Positions 37,122 through 46,186 of a stretch of 64,000 nt of DNA are shown here, piece by piece (within the stretch, counting starts at the first letter, position 1; every line of letters starts with the position of its first letter). This stretch comes from Stentor roeselii (lineage: Eukaryota > Ciliophora > Heterotrichea > Heterotrichida > Stentoridae): positions 1-64,000 of the forward strand of contig RSEH01000174.1 of assembly GCA_006503475.1 (NCBI GenBank), given 5' to 3'. The notes beneath the pieces were generated by a model that was given only the letters and a program-made list of their open reading frames with translations, was not told the origin of the DNA and searched no databases. A program made the position numbers and the translations under genes.

Positions 37122-39599
37122 TCACTTTTTGAACTTAAATAATGAAGTAGTCAAAGGTCGAAAAGTTTCAGGTTTTGATGAAGGAGTCGACCGGGAAAAC
37201 CCCAGACGGGTCCTGCTGAGTGTTGTTTGAGCGTCTCTGAACCCTTGGGTCTTCTGACAAGACTCAACAAAAAACGTCTTGCCAGGTAACTTAACAGTAA
37301 AAGCTCCAAAGGCATCAATCCTCTTCTTAAATATTTTTTGATACTCTTCCTTTGCTAGATCTCTTTCTTTCTCAATCTTCTTCAATTTCACCTGATATTC
37401 ATTCATCTGGTCCTTGATCCCAGCCAAGATCTGCCCAGAGTTCTTCACACTTTCAATATTCGCCTTTAAAATCCTCTGCAACTGGTTCCCAATCAACCTG
37501 ATTTCAGAAAGAGAACAGTTCAAAATAGGAGAATTCAACAAAGGAACTATTGAAGTTTCTAAAGTCACAGCAGGACGTGGATTTGTTTTAAATGTCCTGA
37601 AAGACCTGACTGTTAAATTTGAACTTATTGATGATCTTTGACTTGTTGGTCTGGAAGTCGACGCCATTGACGATGGGCGAGACTTAAGCGCTTTTGAACT
37701 GATTGCTTTGAAGATCAGTGGAAATTTAGACTCGCTGGGAACTGAAGGGATATGCGAACGAGGAATGAGCACTGGACTTATTCCTTGGTTGAAGTGACCT
37801 TGCTCGATTTTGAAGATTGCCTTGCCTTGAAGACAAGCGATATCGAAGAGTCTTTCGGATTCTTCAGTGAAAGACTCGATTTTTAAATCTAGATCACGGA
37901 GCTCTTGGCGACATCGAAGAGTCTCTGAGAAGATTTTACTGTCTTTTTCTCTCATTTCTTTCACGAAATGGTCTTCGAGACTTTTCAGGTTTTGTTTATA
38001 GGTGTAGTCGTTTTCCATTAGTTTGGTTTTGAACTCGTGCTCGATTTCAGCTTTACCGATTTCTTTTATGTCTAAAATACTTTTCAGGTCTGAAGAATTT
38101 GTTTCCATGTTTCTAGAAATTCCCATTAAAAAAGCAGATTTTTCCTCTAAGACAAAATGAGAGGTCATCAGATCTTTTTCTAGAATTTGAGTACTGCTCA
38201 TCAGTCCTTCACTTATCAAGTCAAATTTTTTCTCTTCAAAGTCAACGATTTTATTCCTCACAAGATTGACCTCGTTTTTTAAAGCATTCAGATGTTTCCT
38301 GTTCTTTTCATAGTTGCTACTCTGCTGAGCTCTCATCCCATCCATGACTTTCTTCATTTTTTCATTTTTTCTTTCAAGTTCCAAGTTTCTTTCAGTTAAA
38401 TTATTAACAGTAGATAAAGATTCTCTAAACTTTTTGCAAAATTCGAATTCTCTGCTTCCCTTTTCACCAGAAACAAGATTTTCCAGGTCTTCTTCAATTC
38501 CAACGAGTTTTGAGAAATTCCTGAGTTTTTCTTGATGGTGATTTTGAGACTTCTGAATGGAAAATTCAAGATCCTGGACTTCTTCTTTCAGTCTTTTTGC
38601 CCAGTCAACGATTTTCGAGCCATTTCCAGGTAAATAATTAAGTTTAATTTTTTTGTCGATATTTGTTATTCCTTTCATGAACTTCAGAGTTTCTTGAGAG
38701 TCGAGGAACTTTGAAGGGTCTGCATCGATATTCGAGACTAGAAAAACATGTCCTTTGATTAAAGAGTTGCTAAGAAGAAGTGTCAATCGACTGGACTTGT
38801 AAGGAATTGACTTGACTGGGATGTTAAGAGAGCTCATGTAAATCTTATTAAGAACTTTTTGCAGGTCAATCGAATTAGCCTGGCTCGAGTTTTGAAACTC
38901 GACAAGACAGACTCGGGCACTTTTGACTTCAAGTTTAACTCGAGTGCTGAAATTGATGCAGAGGACTAAATGCCCGGAAGACCTCAGAGCTTCTCGAAGT
39001 CGTGTTCCAAGAGTGACTGTTTCTATCATGTCAGTCAGACTGGATATCTGAATGATGCTAGCATCTTCAACGTAGCCTTTTCCACCTGCTTCTTTTATTT
39101 CAAGGTCTTGGTTTAAAACAGCTTCCATTGCTTGGTTCAGTCTCAACTCGTCTTTCTTGTAAAAGGCAAGACCCAAGTCACGTACTTTGTCGTTTTCAAG
39201 TTCAATAAAAGTTGCTGTCACTGAACAGGTTTTGTCTTTAGGCGCCCATTTCATGTATTCGAATAAATAGTGAGTTATCATGTAAGCTATTGAATTTCTT
39301 ACTCCTCGTTGAGCAGAGTCTCCGAATAATGTGAAACTTTTACCGGATTTACTTGCCCCAAATGTGAAAATGCAGGAATTGTTACCTGTTGCTAAAGATT
39401 CACTGCATGATTTACCGAGATGATCACCGATGTCGTTGTATTGGTCGTAGTAGATGTCGGTGAATGTGTATGGCTCGCGATTGTTTGGAGGGATTTGGAT
39501 TTGGAATTCGGTTGGACTTGATATTTTGTAATATGAGGTCTCGGGATTACTTGCTCCTGAGGATTTTAGTCTTAGATAAGTGCAGAACTTATGTGACAT
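37122..39599 (-). CDS. Divergent kinesin-like protein
   Basis: 825 residues. An N-terminal motor-like domain spans about 1-330: a P-loop GASKSGKSFTLFG (GxxxxGKS, with TxF as in kinesins), preceded by FTDIYYDQ in the position of FD-x-VF. Later come ARVCLVEF where DLAGSE is expected and IPYKSSRLTLLLSNSLIKG matching the IPYRDSKLTRLLQ helix. Switch I (SSRSH) is reduced to RSSGHLVL. A coiled coil follows at about 340-560, then a Ser/Arg-rich tail. The P-loop is intact but both switch regions are degenerate, so motility is doubtful. Stop TGA with an in-frame TAA two codons on. Confidence 0.85.
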   Translation of the reverse strand: MSHKFCTYLRLKSSGASNPETSYYKISSPTEFQIQIPPNNREPYTFTDIYYDQYNDIGDHLGKSCSESLATGNNSCIFTFGASKSGKSFTLFGDSAQRGVRNSIAYMITHYLFEYMKWAPKDKTCSVTATFIELENDKVRDLGLAFYKKDELRLNQAMEAVLNQDLEIKEAGGKGYVEDASIIQISSLTDMIETVTLGTRLREALRSSGHLVLCINFSTRVKLEVKSARVCLVEFQNSSQANSIDLQKVLNKIYMSSLNIPVKSIPYKSSRLTLLLSNSLIKGHVFLVSNIDADPSKFLDSQETLKFMKGITNIDKKIKLNYLPGNGSKIVDWAKRLKEEVQDLEFSIQKSQNHHQEKLRNFSKLVGIEEDLENLVSGEKGSREFEFCKKFRESLSTVNNLTERNLELERKNEKMKKVMDGMRAQQSSNYEKNRKHLNALKNEVNLVRNKIVDFEEKKFDLISEGLMSSTQILEKDLMTSHFVLEEKSAFLMGISRNMETNSSDLKSILDIKEIGKAEIEHEFKTKLMENDYTYKQNLKSLEDHFVKEMREKDSKIFSETLRCRQELRDLDLKIESFTEESERLFDIACLQGKAIFKIEQGHFNQGISPVLIPRSHIPSVPSESKFPLIFKAISSKALKSRPSSMASTSRPTSQRSSISSNLTVRSFRTFKTNPRPAVTLETSIVPLLNSPILNCSLSEIRLIGNQLQRILKANIESVKNSGQILAGIKDQMNEYQVKLKKIEKERDLAKEEYQKIFKKRIDAFGAFTVKLPGKTFFVESCQKTQGFRDAQTTLSRTRLGFSRSTPSSKPETFRPLTTSLFKFKK

Positions 39600-40002
39600 T
39601 ATTTTTTGTGAATTATATAAATTTTGGTTTTGTTTAATATTTAGTAGATTGGAAAATTAAGGGAAATCTTAGATGTATATAAATGGTCGAAAGATTGAGG
39701 TATGTGTATTAGGAGATAAGGGAAGATATTCATGTGTTTTTATTTTAAAATAGTTTTATAGTCAAGCAAAACTAATCTCTATTATTATAAAATTCTATTG
39801 AAATAGTCAAATCAACCCAAATATTCCTAATCCTCCATATATAATTCAAACCACTCACCTTTCCTAACCTCCTGAAGTTACAAATTCCTCAAATTATACA
39901 AAATTAAATCTCCCAAGTTCTCCATCACCACCAACATCTCCACTAATCCAAATCATTATTAATCCTAAATCCTTTCGAAATACATTCAAACTTTTATTTA
40001 AT
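39600..40002. promoter_or_regulatory. Divergent intergenic region, 403 bp
   Basis: AT-rich sequence between the starts of the kinesin-like and CAMK-like kinase genes, presumed to contain both promoters. No specific element recognised. Confidence 0.45.
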
Positions 40003-41322
40003 ATGGACTTCGACTCAGACACTAAAATCCTGACAGTCTTTCAAAACGGGAACATCTCCAAGAAAGCAGAGATCCAATATTTCAAATCACTGACAATCAC
40101 TGACATAATCTCCAATTGTCGAGACTCCTTCAGTTTAGACTGTCACAAGAAATGTAAAATTTTAGACCTTCGCGGGGAGGAATTGTCTGATGATGACTTA
40201 GAGTACGTCAATAGTGCTGAACCTTTGTTTATTTCTCAAGGAGAGAAATTCATGAAGAACTCTACCATGGCTATCTTTAAGGAAATTAAAAAACTTGGAC
40301 AGGGAGGATTTGGATCGGTTTATCTTTATAAAAACAAGATTACCAAACAGGAAGTTGCTATCAAGTTTATTGATTTGAATAGAATTATGAGTCCTGAAGA
40401 TGTCAATCGGTTGTTTTCGGAAATTAGCATACTTAGAGGTCTGCATCACAAAAATATTGTCGACCTTCTAGATGTATTTGACATCGAAAGCAAGTCATGC
40501 TTCGTGATGGAATACTGCAGCGGCGGGGAGCTAAAAAACTACATCCAAGAAAAAGCTCCCCTGCCAGAAGAAGAAGTCTACAGAATCTCCTTACAAATCG
40601 TAGAAGCAATCCGTTACTGTCACAACTCAGGAATAGTTCATCGCGACTTAAAGCTAGAAAACATTTTATTTGCAAAGCCCTCCAAAAAAGTAGTAAAAAT
40701 CGTAGACTTTGGCATAAGCGGTAACTTTTCATTGAGCAACAGCATGAACGCAGACAGAAGCGATGCAGGTTCTTTACATTACATCGCCCCTGAGATCCTA
40801 AACAGAAGTAACAACAGAGCGAATCCCGCTTTAGACGTTTGGAGTCTTGGATGCATTTTTTACGCGATGTTGACCAAAAGTCTTCCATTCACAGGGACTC
40901 GAAGAGAAATAATCAACAAAATCATTGAATGCGATTACCCCCCTTTGCCTGAAAGTATCTCAAAGCCCTGGCATAAGGTCATTAAAGGAATGCTTAGAAG
41001 GACTCCTGAGGCACGATGGAATATTTTAAAGATTTCAGATCATTTGATTAAGTTTAAAGACTTGGGAAGGGTCGAGGTCAGTGATGACTCTTTTGAAATT
41101 AAGATGAAAATCACGGCTGCTAGAAGTAATGGATTTATTAAGATCAGAAATGAAAGACGGAGAACTCCTGATACTAGGAACTCGTAATTTAGAGATAGGA
41201 ATAAACCTGTCAGGAGAGCTACTCCTGTCGCTTATAAAAGAAGTAGCTCGAATACTCCACCTGAATTGGGGATTGTTGTGAGAAAACAAGGAAGGATATT
41301 GCCTAGAATTCCTCCGAAGTAG
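40003..41322 (+). CDS. CAMK/AMPK-like Ser/Thr protein kinase, 2 exons
   Basis: 434 residues after removing a 15-nt intron at 41184-41198, whose in-frame TAA would otherwise truncate the protein. The N-terminal ~80 residues look like a small ubiquitin-like domain (ILTVFQNGNISKKAEIQYF, KCKILDLRGEELSDDDLEYV). Kinase domain at about 88-345: GQGGFGSVYL, VAIKFI, HRDLKLEN, VDFGISG, GSLHYIAPEIL, DVWSLGCIFYAMLTKSLPF. All catalytic residues are present and the HRDLKxEN plus GSxxYIAPE set is CAMK/AMPK-type. The tail is Arg/Pro/Ser-rich. Confidence 0.92.
41184..41198 (+). other. 15-nt intron of the CAMK-like kinase gene
   Basis: gtaatttagagatag, A at position 10, in-frame TAA. Removal extends the protein by a basic tail ending at TAG 41320-41322. 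Confidence 0.85.
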
Positions 41323-41371
41323 TTCTGACTTCGAGGTAGATAGGGCCTTGTTAGTATTTAATAGTAATCAA

Positions 41372-42589
41372 ATGCTAAGATGGTTAGTTTTACTATACGT
41401 ATCATCATCTCTCAAATTGCATCTTCAACAAAGTAATCTCAACAATTTAATCTCCTTGACCAAATCCTCCCAACGTTTCCCTCTAGCAAATGTCCACTTC
41501 TCACAATACTACCTAAAAGCCAAAATAGGATTACAAAATCGAGAATTCTTATTATCTCTCGACACAGAAAATTCATTGACCTGGTTGCCATCATCAAATT
41601 GTGACTGCCACGAATCAATCCGTTTATCAACAAAAGATCTAAAAAATTCATCTTCTCTGAATTCTTCACAATCACTGTCCTACACAATAGGCCAAGTATC
41701 AGGAAACCTTCACAGGGCGTCATTTTCTTTGAAATCCTTTGATTTCGAGCTTCCTTTTCTTTTGGTAGACTCAGAAAAAGACCTGTTCTGGATGATGACA
41801 GATGGTTTTTTAGGACTAGGTCTAGACCTAAACATGTCGAACTCAGTGATAACCAAGCTTCACGAGTCAAAATCAATAAAAAAAACAAGATTCAGTATTT
41901 TTCTCAGTAAAGATGAAGACTACAAAGCATCTGAACTGACTTTTGGAAGCTATGAAGAAGATGACTACTCAGACAGTGAAGGAATAGTAATCAACATAAC
42001 AGCTCCTCAATGGCGAGCGACTTTTGATTCTTTCAGCTTCTCATCATTAAAAAGATCAGAAAAATTTCAAGTCCTTTTCAGTCCAGGTTTTTTTGGAATT
42101 CTAGGGCCAAGTAAAACTATAAAGCAAATGCACTCAATTATAAACAATTCCCTATCCTGCCAATCTTTCCTACTTTTCCTAAAATGCGAAAATTCCGAGT
42201 CATCCCATGAAGCTTTACAATCTCTTCCATCTTTAAACTTCACTTACAGCAAATTCAACATTTCAATCCCCCCCTCAAGTTACACCTTCCATTCCAACAA
42301 CTCAATCCTAGTTCTTCTCGGCGAACATAACTCTAAAAGTTGGGTGTTAGGTCAAGGTTTATTTAAAGAGTACTTTTCAGTCTTCGACGTGAATTCTACA
42401 ACTATTTCTCTATTCAAAGTCTCTTCAAATTCAGGAATTTCTCATCTTCTTTACTTTATCGTGGGGATCTTTTTAGCAGTGGTCATATTCGTGCCAGTCC
42501 TTGTATACTGGACAGTAGACAAGCCAAAAGATCAAATTTCTTCCGACATTGACAACCGAAGAGAGCTATTATTAACTAATAAACCCTAA
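41372..42589 (+). CDS. Pepsin-like aspartic protease homologue, membrane-anchored, probably inactive
   Basis: 405 residues from ATG 41372 (the frame opens eight codons earlier at TTG). An N-terminal hydrophobic signal (MLRWLVLLYVSSSL) precedes a pepsin-type fold: YYLKAKIGL, FLLSLDTENSLTW in place of DTGSSxLW, and DGFLGLGLD as the bilobal core motif. The second active site is VLFSPGFFGILG instead of DSGT, and WVLGQGLFKEYFSVFD matches the typical WILGDxFLRxYYxVFD ending. A single C-terminal membrane segment (residues ~355-380) gives a type I anchor. The first catalytic Asp remains but the second is gone, so proteolysis is unlikely. Confidence 0.8.
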   Translation: MLRWLVLLYVSSSLKLHLQQSNLNNLISLTKSSQRFPLANVHFSQYYLKAKIGLQNREFLLSLDTENSLTWLPSSNCDCHESIRLSTKDLKNSSSLNSSQSLSYTIGQVSGNLHRASFSLKSFDFELPFLLVDSEKDLFWMMTDGFLGLGLDLNMSNSVITKLHESKSIKKTRFSIFLSKDEDYKASELTFGSYEEDDYSDSEGIVINITAPQWRATFDSFSFSSLKRSEKFQVLFSPGFFGILGPSKTIKQMHSIINNSLSCQSFLLFLKCENSESSHEALQSLPSLNFTYSKFNISIPPSSYTFHSNNSILVLLGEHNSKSWVLGQGLFKEYFSVFDVNSTTISLFKVSSNSGISHLLYFIVGIFLAVVIFVPVLVYWTVDKPKDQISSDIDNRRELLLTNKP

Positions 42590-42620
42590 ACTTAGTCAAA
42601 AGACAGTCATTAAACAATAA

Positions 42621-44039
42621 ATGTCCTTCACCATTTACCCTAACGGAGTTCCTCACTTAACTCGCTCTACTTCAGCACCTCCCGTCTTGGACTCGAACAT
42701 GCTGTTTGCCTTTCCAGCGGCGAAGGACTACACAGAAGCTTTCTCTGACATAAGAAACGACCAGATGTATGAAGAGTTTTATGAAAAGTTCAAAGCCAAA
42801 CTTAACATTCCTCCTCCTTTGACTGACCCTCTCAGTCTTGCTATTCCTGAAGAAAGCTCGAGAAAATGCTCAGATGTTGAAGAAACTCAGAATCGATCAA
42901 GGTCGACTAGTTTTTTAGTCTCAAACATCGTCAATAATTGCATTAAAGATGAAGAGTCGCCGAAAGCTTCTGCGAATAAAAATGTTCAGGAGTTTAGCCC
43001 TGGCTTTGATGATGCGTTTTTACCGGTTTATGGATTTACGAATCAACATATTTATACTAATGCTTTGGATATGTCGAAGGATCAGATTGGATGCAGGATG
43101 CTTCAGAAAAAATTAGAGGAAAAAAATCCTTTTACTATCCAAGCAATATACGAGCAAATCGTTTCGCATGTTCCCGAGATCATGATGGATCCATTTGGTA
43201 ACTACTTCATCCAAAAGCTAATGGAAGAATGCGAGGAAGGAATAATCGCCGAAATAATCGACCTAGTAAAGCCTCAATTCGTGTTAATTTCTTTAGACGC
43301 TCACGGTACTCGAGCAATCCAAAAGTTAGTCGAAGTAGTCTTCATCTACCCAAAGCTAATCCTAAAAGTGACATCCTGTCTAATAGGTCACGAAGTACTT
43401 CTAATAAAAGACACAAACGGGAACCACGTGATTCAAAAGTGTCTAAACATCCTCAAATCGCCCTTCAACGACTTCATCTACGAAAAAGTTTGCGAAAACG
43501 TATTCGACCTTGCGACTCACCGTCACGGTTGCTGCGTCCTTCAAAGGTGCATCGATGCCGCCACAGCAGTGCAAAGGTCAAAACTCGTCGACAAGATAAT
43601 CGAATGCGCAGTGGACCTGGTGCAAGACGCTTTCGGAAACTACGTAGTTCAATACGTAATCGACTTGAACACCTTTGAAGCCAACGGACGTCTTGGGATG
43701 ATTTTCATTCAAAGCATGAAACTCTTGGCGACTCAGAAGTTTTCATCGAACGTGATTGAAAAGTGTCTTCAGCAGAATTCGCATGAAGTTCAACAACTCA
43801 TGATACAAGAAATCTCGCAACCGGCGAATATTATTAAAATGATCAGTGATCAGTATGCGAATTATGTCGTTCAAAGAGCCTTGGCACTTGCAGAACCTCA
43901 TTTACTTGCTAAGATGATCAAAGAAATTAGAGCTCGTGCTGAAGAGTTGAAGAAAAATCAGTTTGGAAAGAGAATTTTTGCAAAGTTGACGAAGAAGTAC
44001 CCGGATATCTGTGAAAAAGTCAATGGCAAGAAGCACTAA
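42621..44039 (+). CDS. PUF: Pumilio/PUF-family RNA-binding protein
   Basis: 472 residues. A low-complexity N-terminus of about 140 residues is followed by eight PUF repeats at about 150-470, visible as DQIGCRMLQKKL, DPFGNYFIQKLME, DAHGTRAIQKLVE, DTNGNHVIQKCLN, HRHGCCVLQRCID, DAFGNYVVQYVID, KFSSNVIEKCLQ and DQYANYVVQRALA. Repeat residues fit canonical UGUA-type 3'UTR recognition. PUF proteins repress mRNAs by recruiting CCR4-NOT; NOT1 is encoded at 8135-14116. A central block (about 43140-43700) has A/C-ending codons and produces a long shadow frame. Confidence 0.96.
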   Translation: MSFTIYPNGVPHLTRSTSAPPVLDSNMLFAFPAAKDYTEAFSDIRNDQMYEEFYEKFKAKLNIPPPLTDPLSLAIPEESSRKCSDVEETQNRSRSTSFLVSNIVNNCIKDEESPKASANKNVQEFSPGFDDAFLPVYGFTNQHIYTNALDMSKDQIGCRMLQKKLEEKNPFTIQAIYEQIVSHVPEIMMDPFGNYFIQKLMEECEEGIIAEIIDLVKPQFVLISLDAHGTRAIQKLVEVVFIYPKLILKVTSCLIGHEVLLIKDTNGNHVIQKCLNILKSPFNDFIYEKVCENVFDLATHRHGCCVLQRCIDAATAVQRSKLVDKIIECAVDLVQDAFGNYVVQYVIDLNTFEANGRLGMIFIQSMKLLATQKFSSNVIEKCLQQNSHEVQQLMIQEISQPANIIKMISDQYANYVVQRALALAEPHLLAKMIKEIRARAEELKKNQFGKRIFAKLTKKYPDICEKVNGKKH

Positions 44040-44049
44040 TTATTTAATT

Positions 44050-45768
44050 TTACCATAGTTGTGAGTCTTCTTTAGATAAATGGAAGGAAAGTCGAGGGAT
44101 TGAGTAAAAACTTGTAGGTTTTTTTGGTTTTAAAGTAGAACCTATTGATGATCTTAGGATTTTTACGGTTTTTTCTGGAGTTTTTGAGGATTTAGTGGTT
44201 GACTTGCTTAGATGTCCTTCACTCCAGGAGGGACTTAAGATTTTTTTTTCGTTGGTCATTTTCTGCAGGTCTTCATTGACAGTTTCCATGAAAGTCTCGA
44301 TTTCGTCTTTGGTGTGTTGAAAAATGCTTAGTCTTCTCATCGTGTTTAGTCTTTTCAGCTCATCTTGACTGGGGTTCTTACTAGGTCCTAAAGGCTTAAA
44401 AAGCAGTCCTATTTTTTTCTTACTTTTTTCTGGAAAAACTCTCCGAGTCCCCCTTCCACAGATTTTTTGTAGTAAAAACTTGGACTGAGAAGAGTTTAAA
44501 ACATTTTTAAGCCGACGATGCTGCTGTTTAAAGAGTTCTTCTTGACTTTCAATCATCGACTTTAACTTATCAAAAAGGTCAGGAACAGGTGAAAGATTCG
44601 ATCCAAGTCTAAATTTTTTTTTCAGTCTCAAATCGCTTATTTTTCTTTTTTCTTTATTTTCAAGAGCTGCGGTTGTTTTTCGGTCATTCATGCCAGGTGA
44701 CTGAAGATGTTTGACATCTGAGCCGATCTGAATATTTTTCGTGATTCCATGAAAAAAAAAGTCATCTGCACTGACGAAGTTCAACTTGTCCTGACCGTCA
44801 ATGACCTTCGCCCTGACTTTTAACTGTGACTTTGTGTAATACCTGCCAGGCAGGCGAGTTTCACTGGAAGTCGCTCTTAAAACCTTTCCTTCTGATTGGA
44901 ACCTTACCCAAGATACCGGCTGGTCTAGTTCTAAATGAAAAGTTTTAAGTCCAGGTTTTTTTTCACTTTCCATGTCAAAAGTTCCTGCTTTCCAAAGGAC
45001 TGAATTTTCAACACCCTGAAGACTTTCAAGTACTTCAAGAATTTTTAAGTCTTTTTTAGTGGAAGTTGAAACGATTTTTGAAGCTTTTTCGAAAGCTTCT
45101 TGCATTGGTAATGTATTTCCTAGCATTTGATGAGATATGATTATGCAAATGAATGATAAAATTGAACTGCTGGTTAACTCAGACTGGTCTTGTGATGGGT
45201 CTTGTTTTGAAGCCTTTTTCGCTGCGAGTTGAATGATTTTTAAAGATTCTTTTGAGTATTTTAAAGATTCTTTGAAGTTTCCGATTTCATTCATGAAGGA
45301 AGAGATGTTTAAATGAAGTTTTAAAAGGTAAAGAGTGAGTGATTGACTTGATTTTTCTAAGTTGATTTTGAAATTTAAACAGAGAGAAAAGTTGTTTAGG
45401 GCAAGGGTCACTTGTTTTGATTTGCGGTGAACCCCTGCGAGACTGTTTAATGTTGAAAGGATTGCTTTTAGCACCTTTTCGGGAAGTTTCGAATCGGACT
45501 TCGGGAATAATGAAAGGTATACCTTTGATGCGCATTCCCCACGATGCAGGAAATCTACTTTTTTGTGTAATTTGTAAAGCTTTAATGAGAGGGATATTAT
45601 CTTGTAGGATATCTTTAACGAAATTTCAGAAGTTTTTTTACGTGTTTTTCTTGAAAGGTCTTCTAGAAGTGAAAGTGCTGGTAAAAGTTTTTCGGATTTT
45701 TCAAACTTCTTCACTTGAGAGAGAGTGGCTTCAATTTTGGATAAAATTGGAATTGATTGAGTTGACAT
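44050..45768 (-). CDS. Helical-repeat protein of unknown function
   Basis: 572 residues. The N-terminal ~230 residues are helical with TPR-like spacing (ALSLLEDLSRKTRKK, ALNNFSLCLNFKINLEKS, KESLKYSKESLKIIQ). The rest is Lys/Ser-rich and probably disordered, with a basic cluster GRGTRRVFPEKSKKK near residue 445. No catalytic motif or membrane segment. Convergent with PUF at a distance of 10 bp. Third codon positions are T/G-rich at both ends. TPR assignment is tentative. Confidence 0.72.
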   Translation of the reverse strand: MSTQSIPILSKIEATLSQVKKFEKSEKLLPALSLLEDLSRKTRKKTSEISLKISYKIISLSLKLYKLHKKVDFLHRGECASKVYLSLFPKSDSKLPEKVLKAILSTLNSLAGVHRKSKQVTLALNNFSLCLNFKINLEKSSQSLTLYLLKLHLNISSFMNEIGNFKESLKYSKESLKIIQLAAKKASKQDPSQDQSELTSSSILSFICIIISHQMLGNTLPMQEAFEKASKIVSTSTKKDLKILEVLESLQGVENSVLWKAGTFDMESEKKPGLKTFHLELDQPVSWVRFQSEGKVLRATSSETRLPGRYYTKSQLKVRAKVIDGQDKLNFVSADDFFFHGITKNIQIGSDVKHLQSPGMNDRKTTAALENKEKRKISDLRLKKKFRLGSNLSPVPDLFDKLKSMIESQEELFKQQHRRLKNVLNSSQSKFLLQKICGRGTRRVFPEKSKKKIGLLFKPLGPSKNPSQDELKRLNTMRRLSIFQHTKDEIETFMETVNEDLQKMTNEKKILSPSWSEGHLSKSTTKSSKTPEKTVKILRSSIGSTLKPKKPTSFYSIPRLSFHLSKEDSQLW

Positions 45769-46186
45769 TTTTAATAGAGACGATTTTTATCGAAGAAAGG
45801 TTTGGATAGAGAAGAAAGAGAATTGAGTTTGAGTCATGATATATTTTAGAGATATACTTGAGTTTCAGTAAAATGATTTATGAATGTGAATGTTGATATT
45901 AATCTTGATCATGAGGTATTAAATTTAATGATGAGAATTAATCTTAATGATGAGGGATAAATATTTCAAAGGTAATAAATTATATTTAAATCTTAGAATC
46001 ACTCTTAATAAGTGTATCTCTAAAGCCCTCTGATTATAACCGACACCCTAATCAATTCTTTTCCTAATTCATGAAATTACTAATCCTTACATAAATCCAA
46101 GTTTATATTCTCAGTACTTTAATAAAATCATTCACTATTCCTCTCCTAATTCTATTAATCAATTCAACACATAAGAAATAATTCAA
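45769..46186. promoter_or_regulatory. Divergent intergenic region, 418 bp
   Basis: AT-rich sequence between two divergent start codons. A short imperfect duplication (GTTGATATTAATCTTGAT and GAGAATTAATCTTAATGAT) lies at about 45892-45946. No element recognised. Confidence 0.4.

Noticed and set aside
40433-40888. 151-codon minus-strand frame opposite the CAMK-like kinase
   Set aside because: Cys/Arg/Leu-rich antisense shadow of the kinase domain; no independent support.
41439-41888. 149-codon minus-strand frame opposite the aspartic-protease-like gene
   Set aside because: Low-complexity shadow without domain signal; the plus-strand protein has signal peptide, fold motifs and membrane anchor.
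43229-43678. 149-codon plus-strand frame overlapping PUF
   Set aside because: Arg/Ser-rich shadow in another frame of the A/C-ending block of the Pumilio gene; PUF repeats are clearly the real reading.
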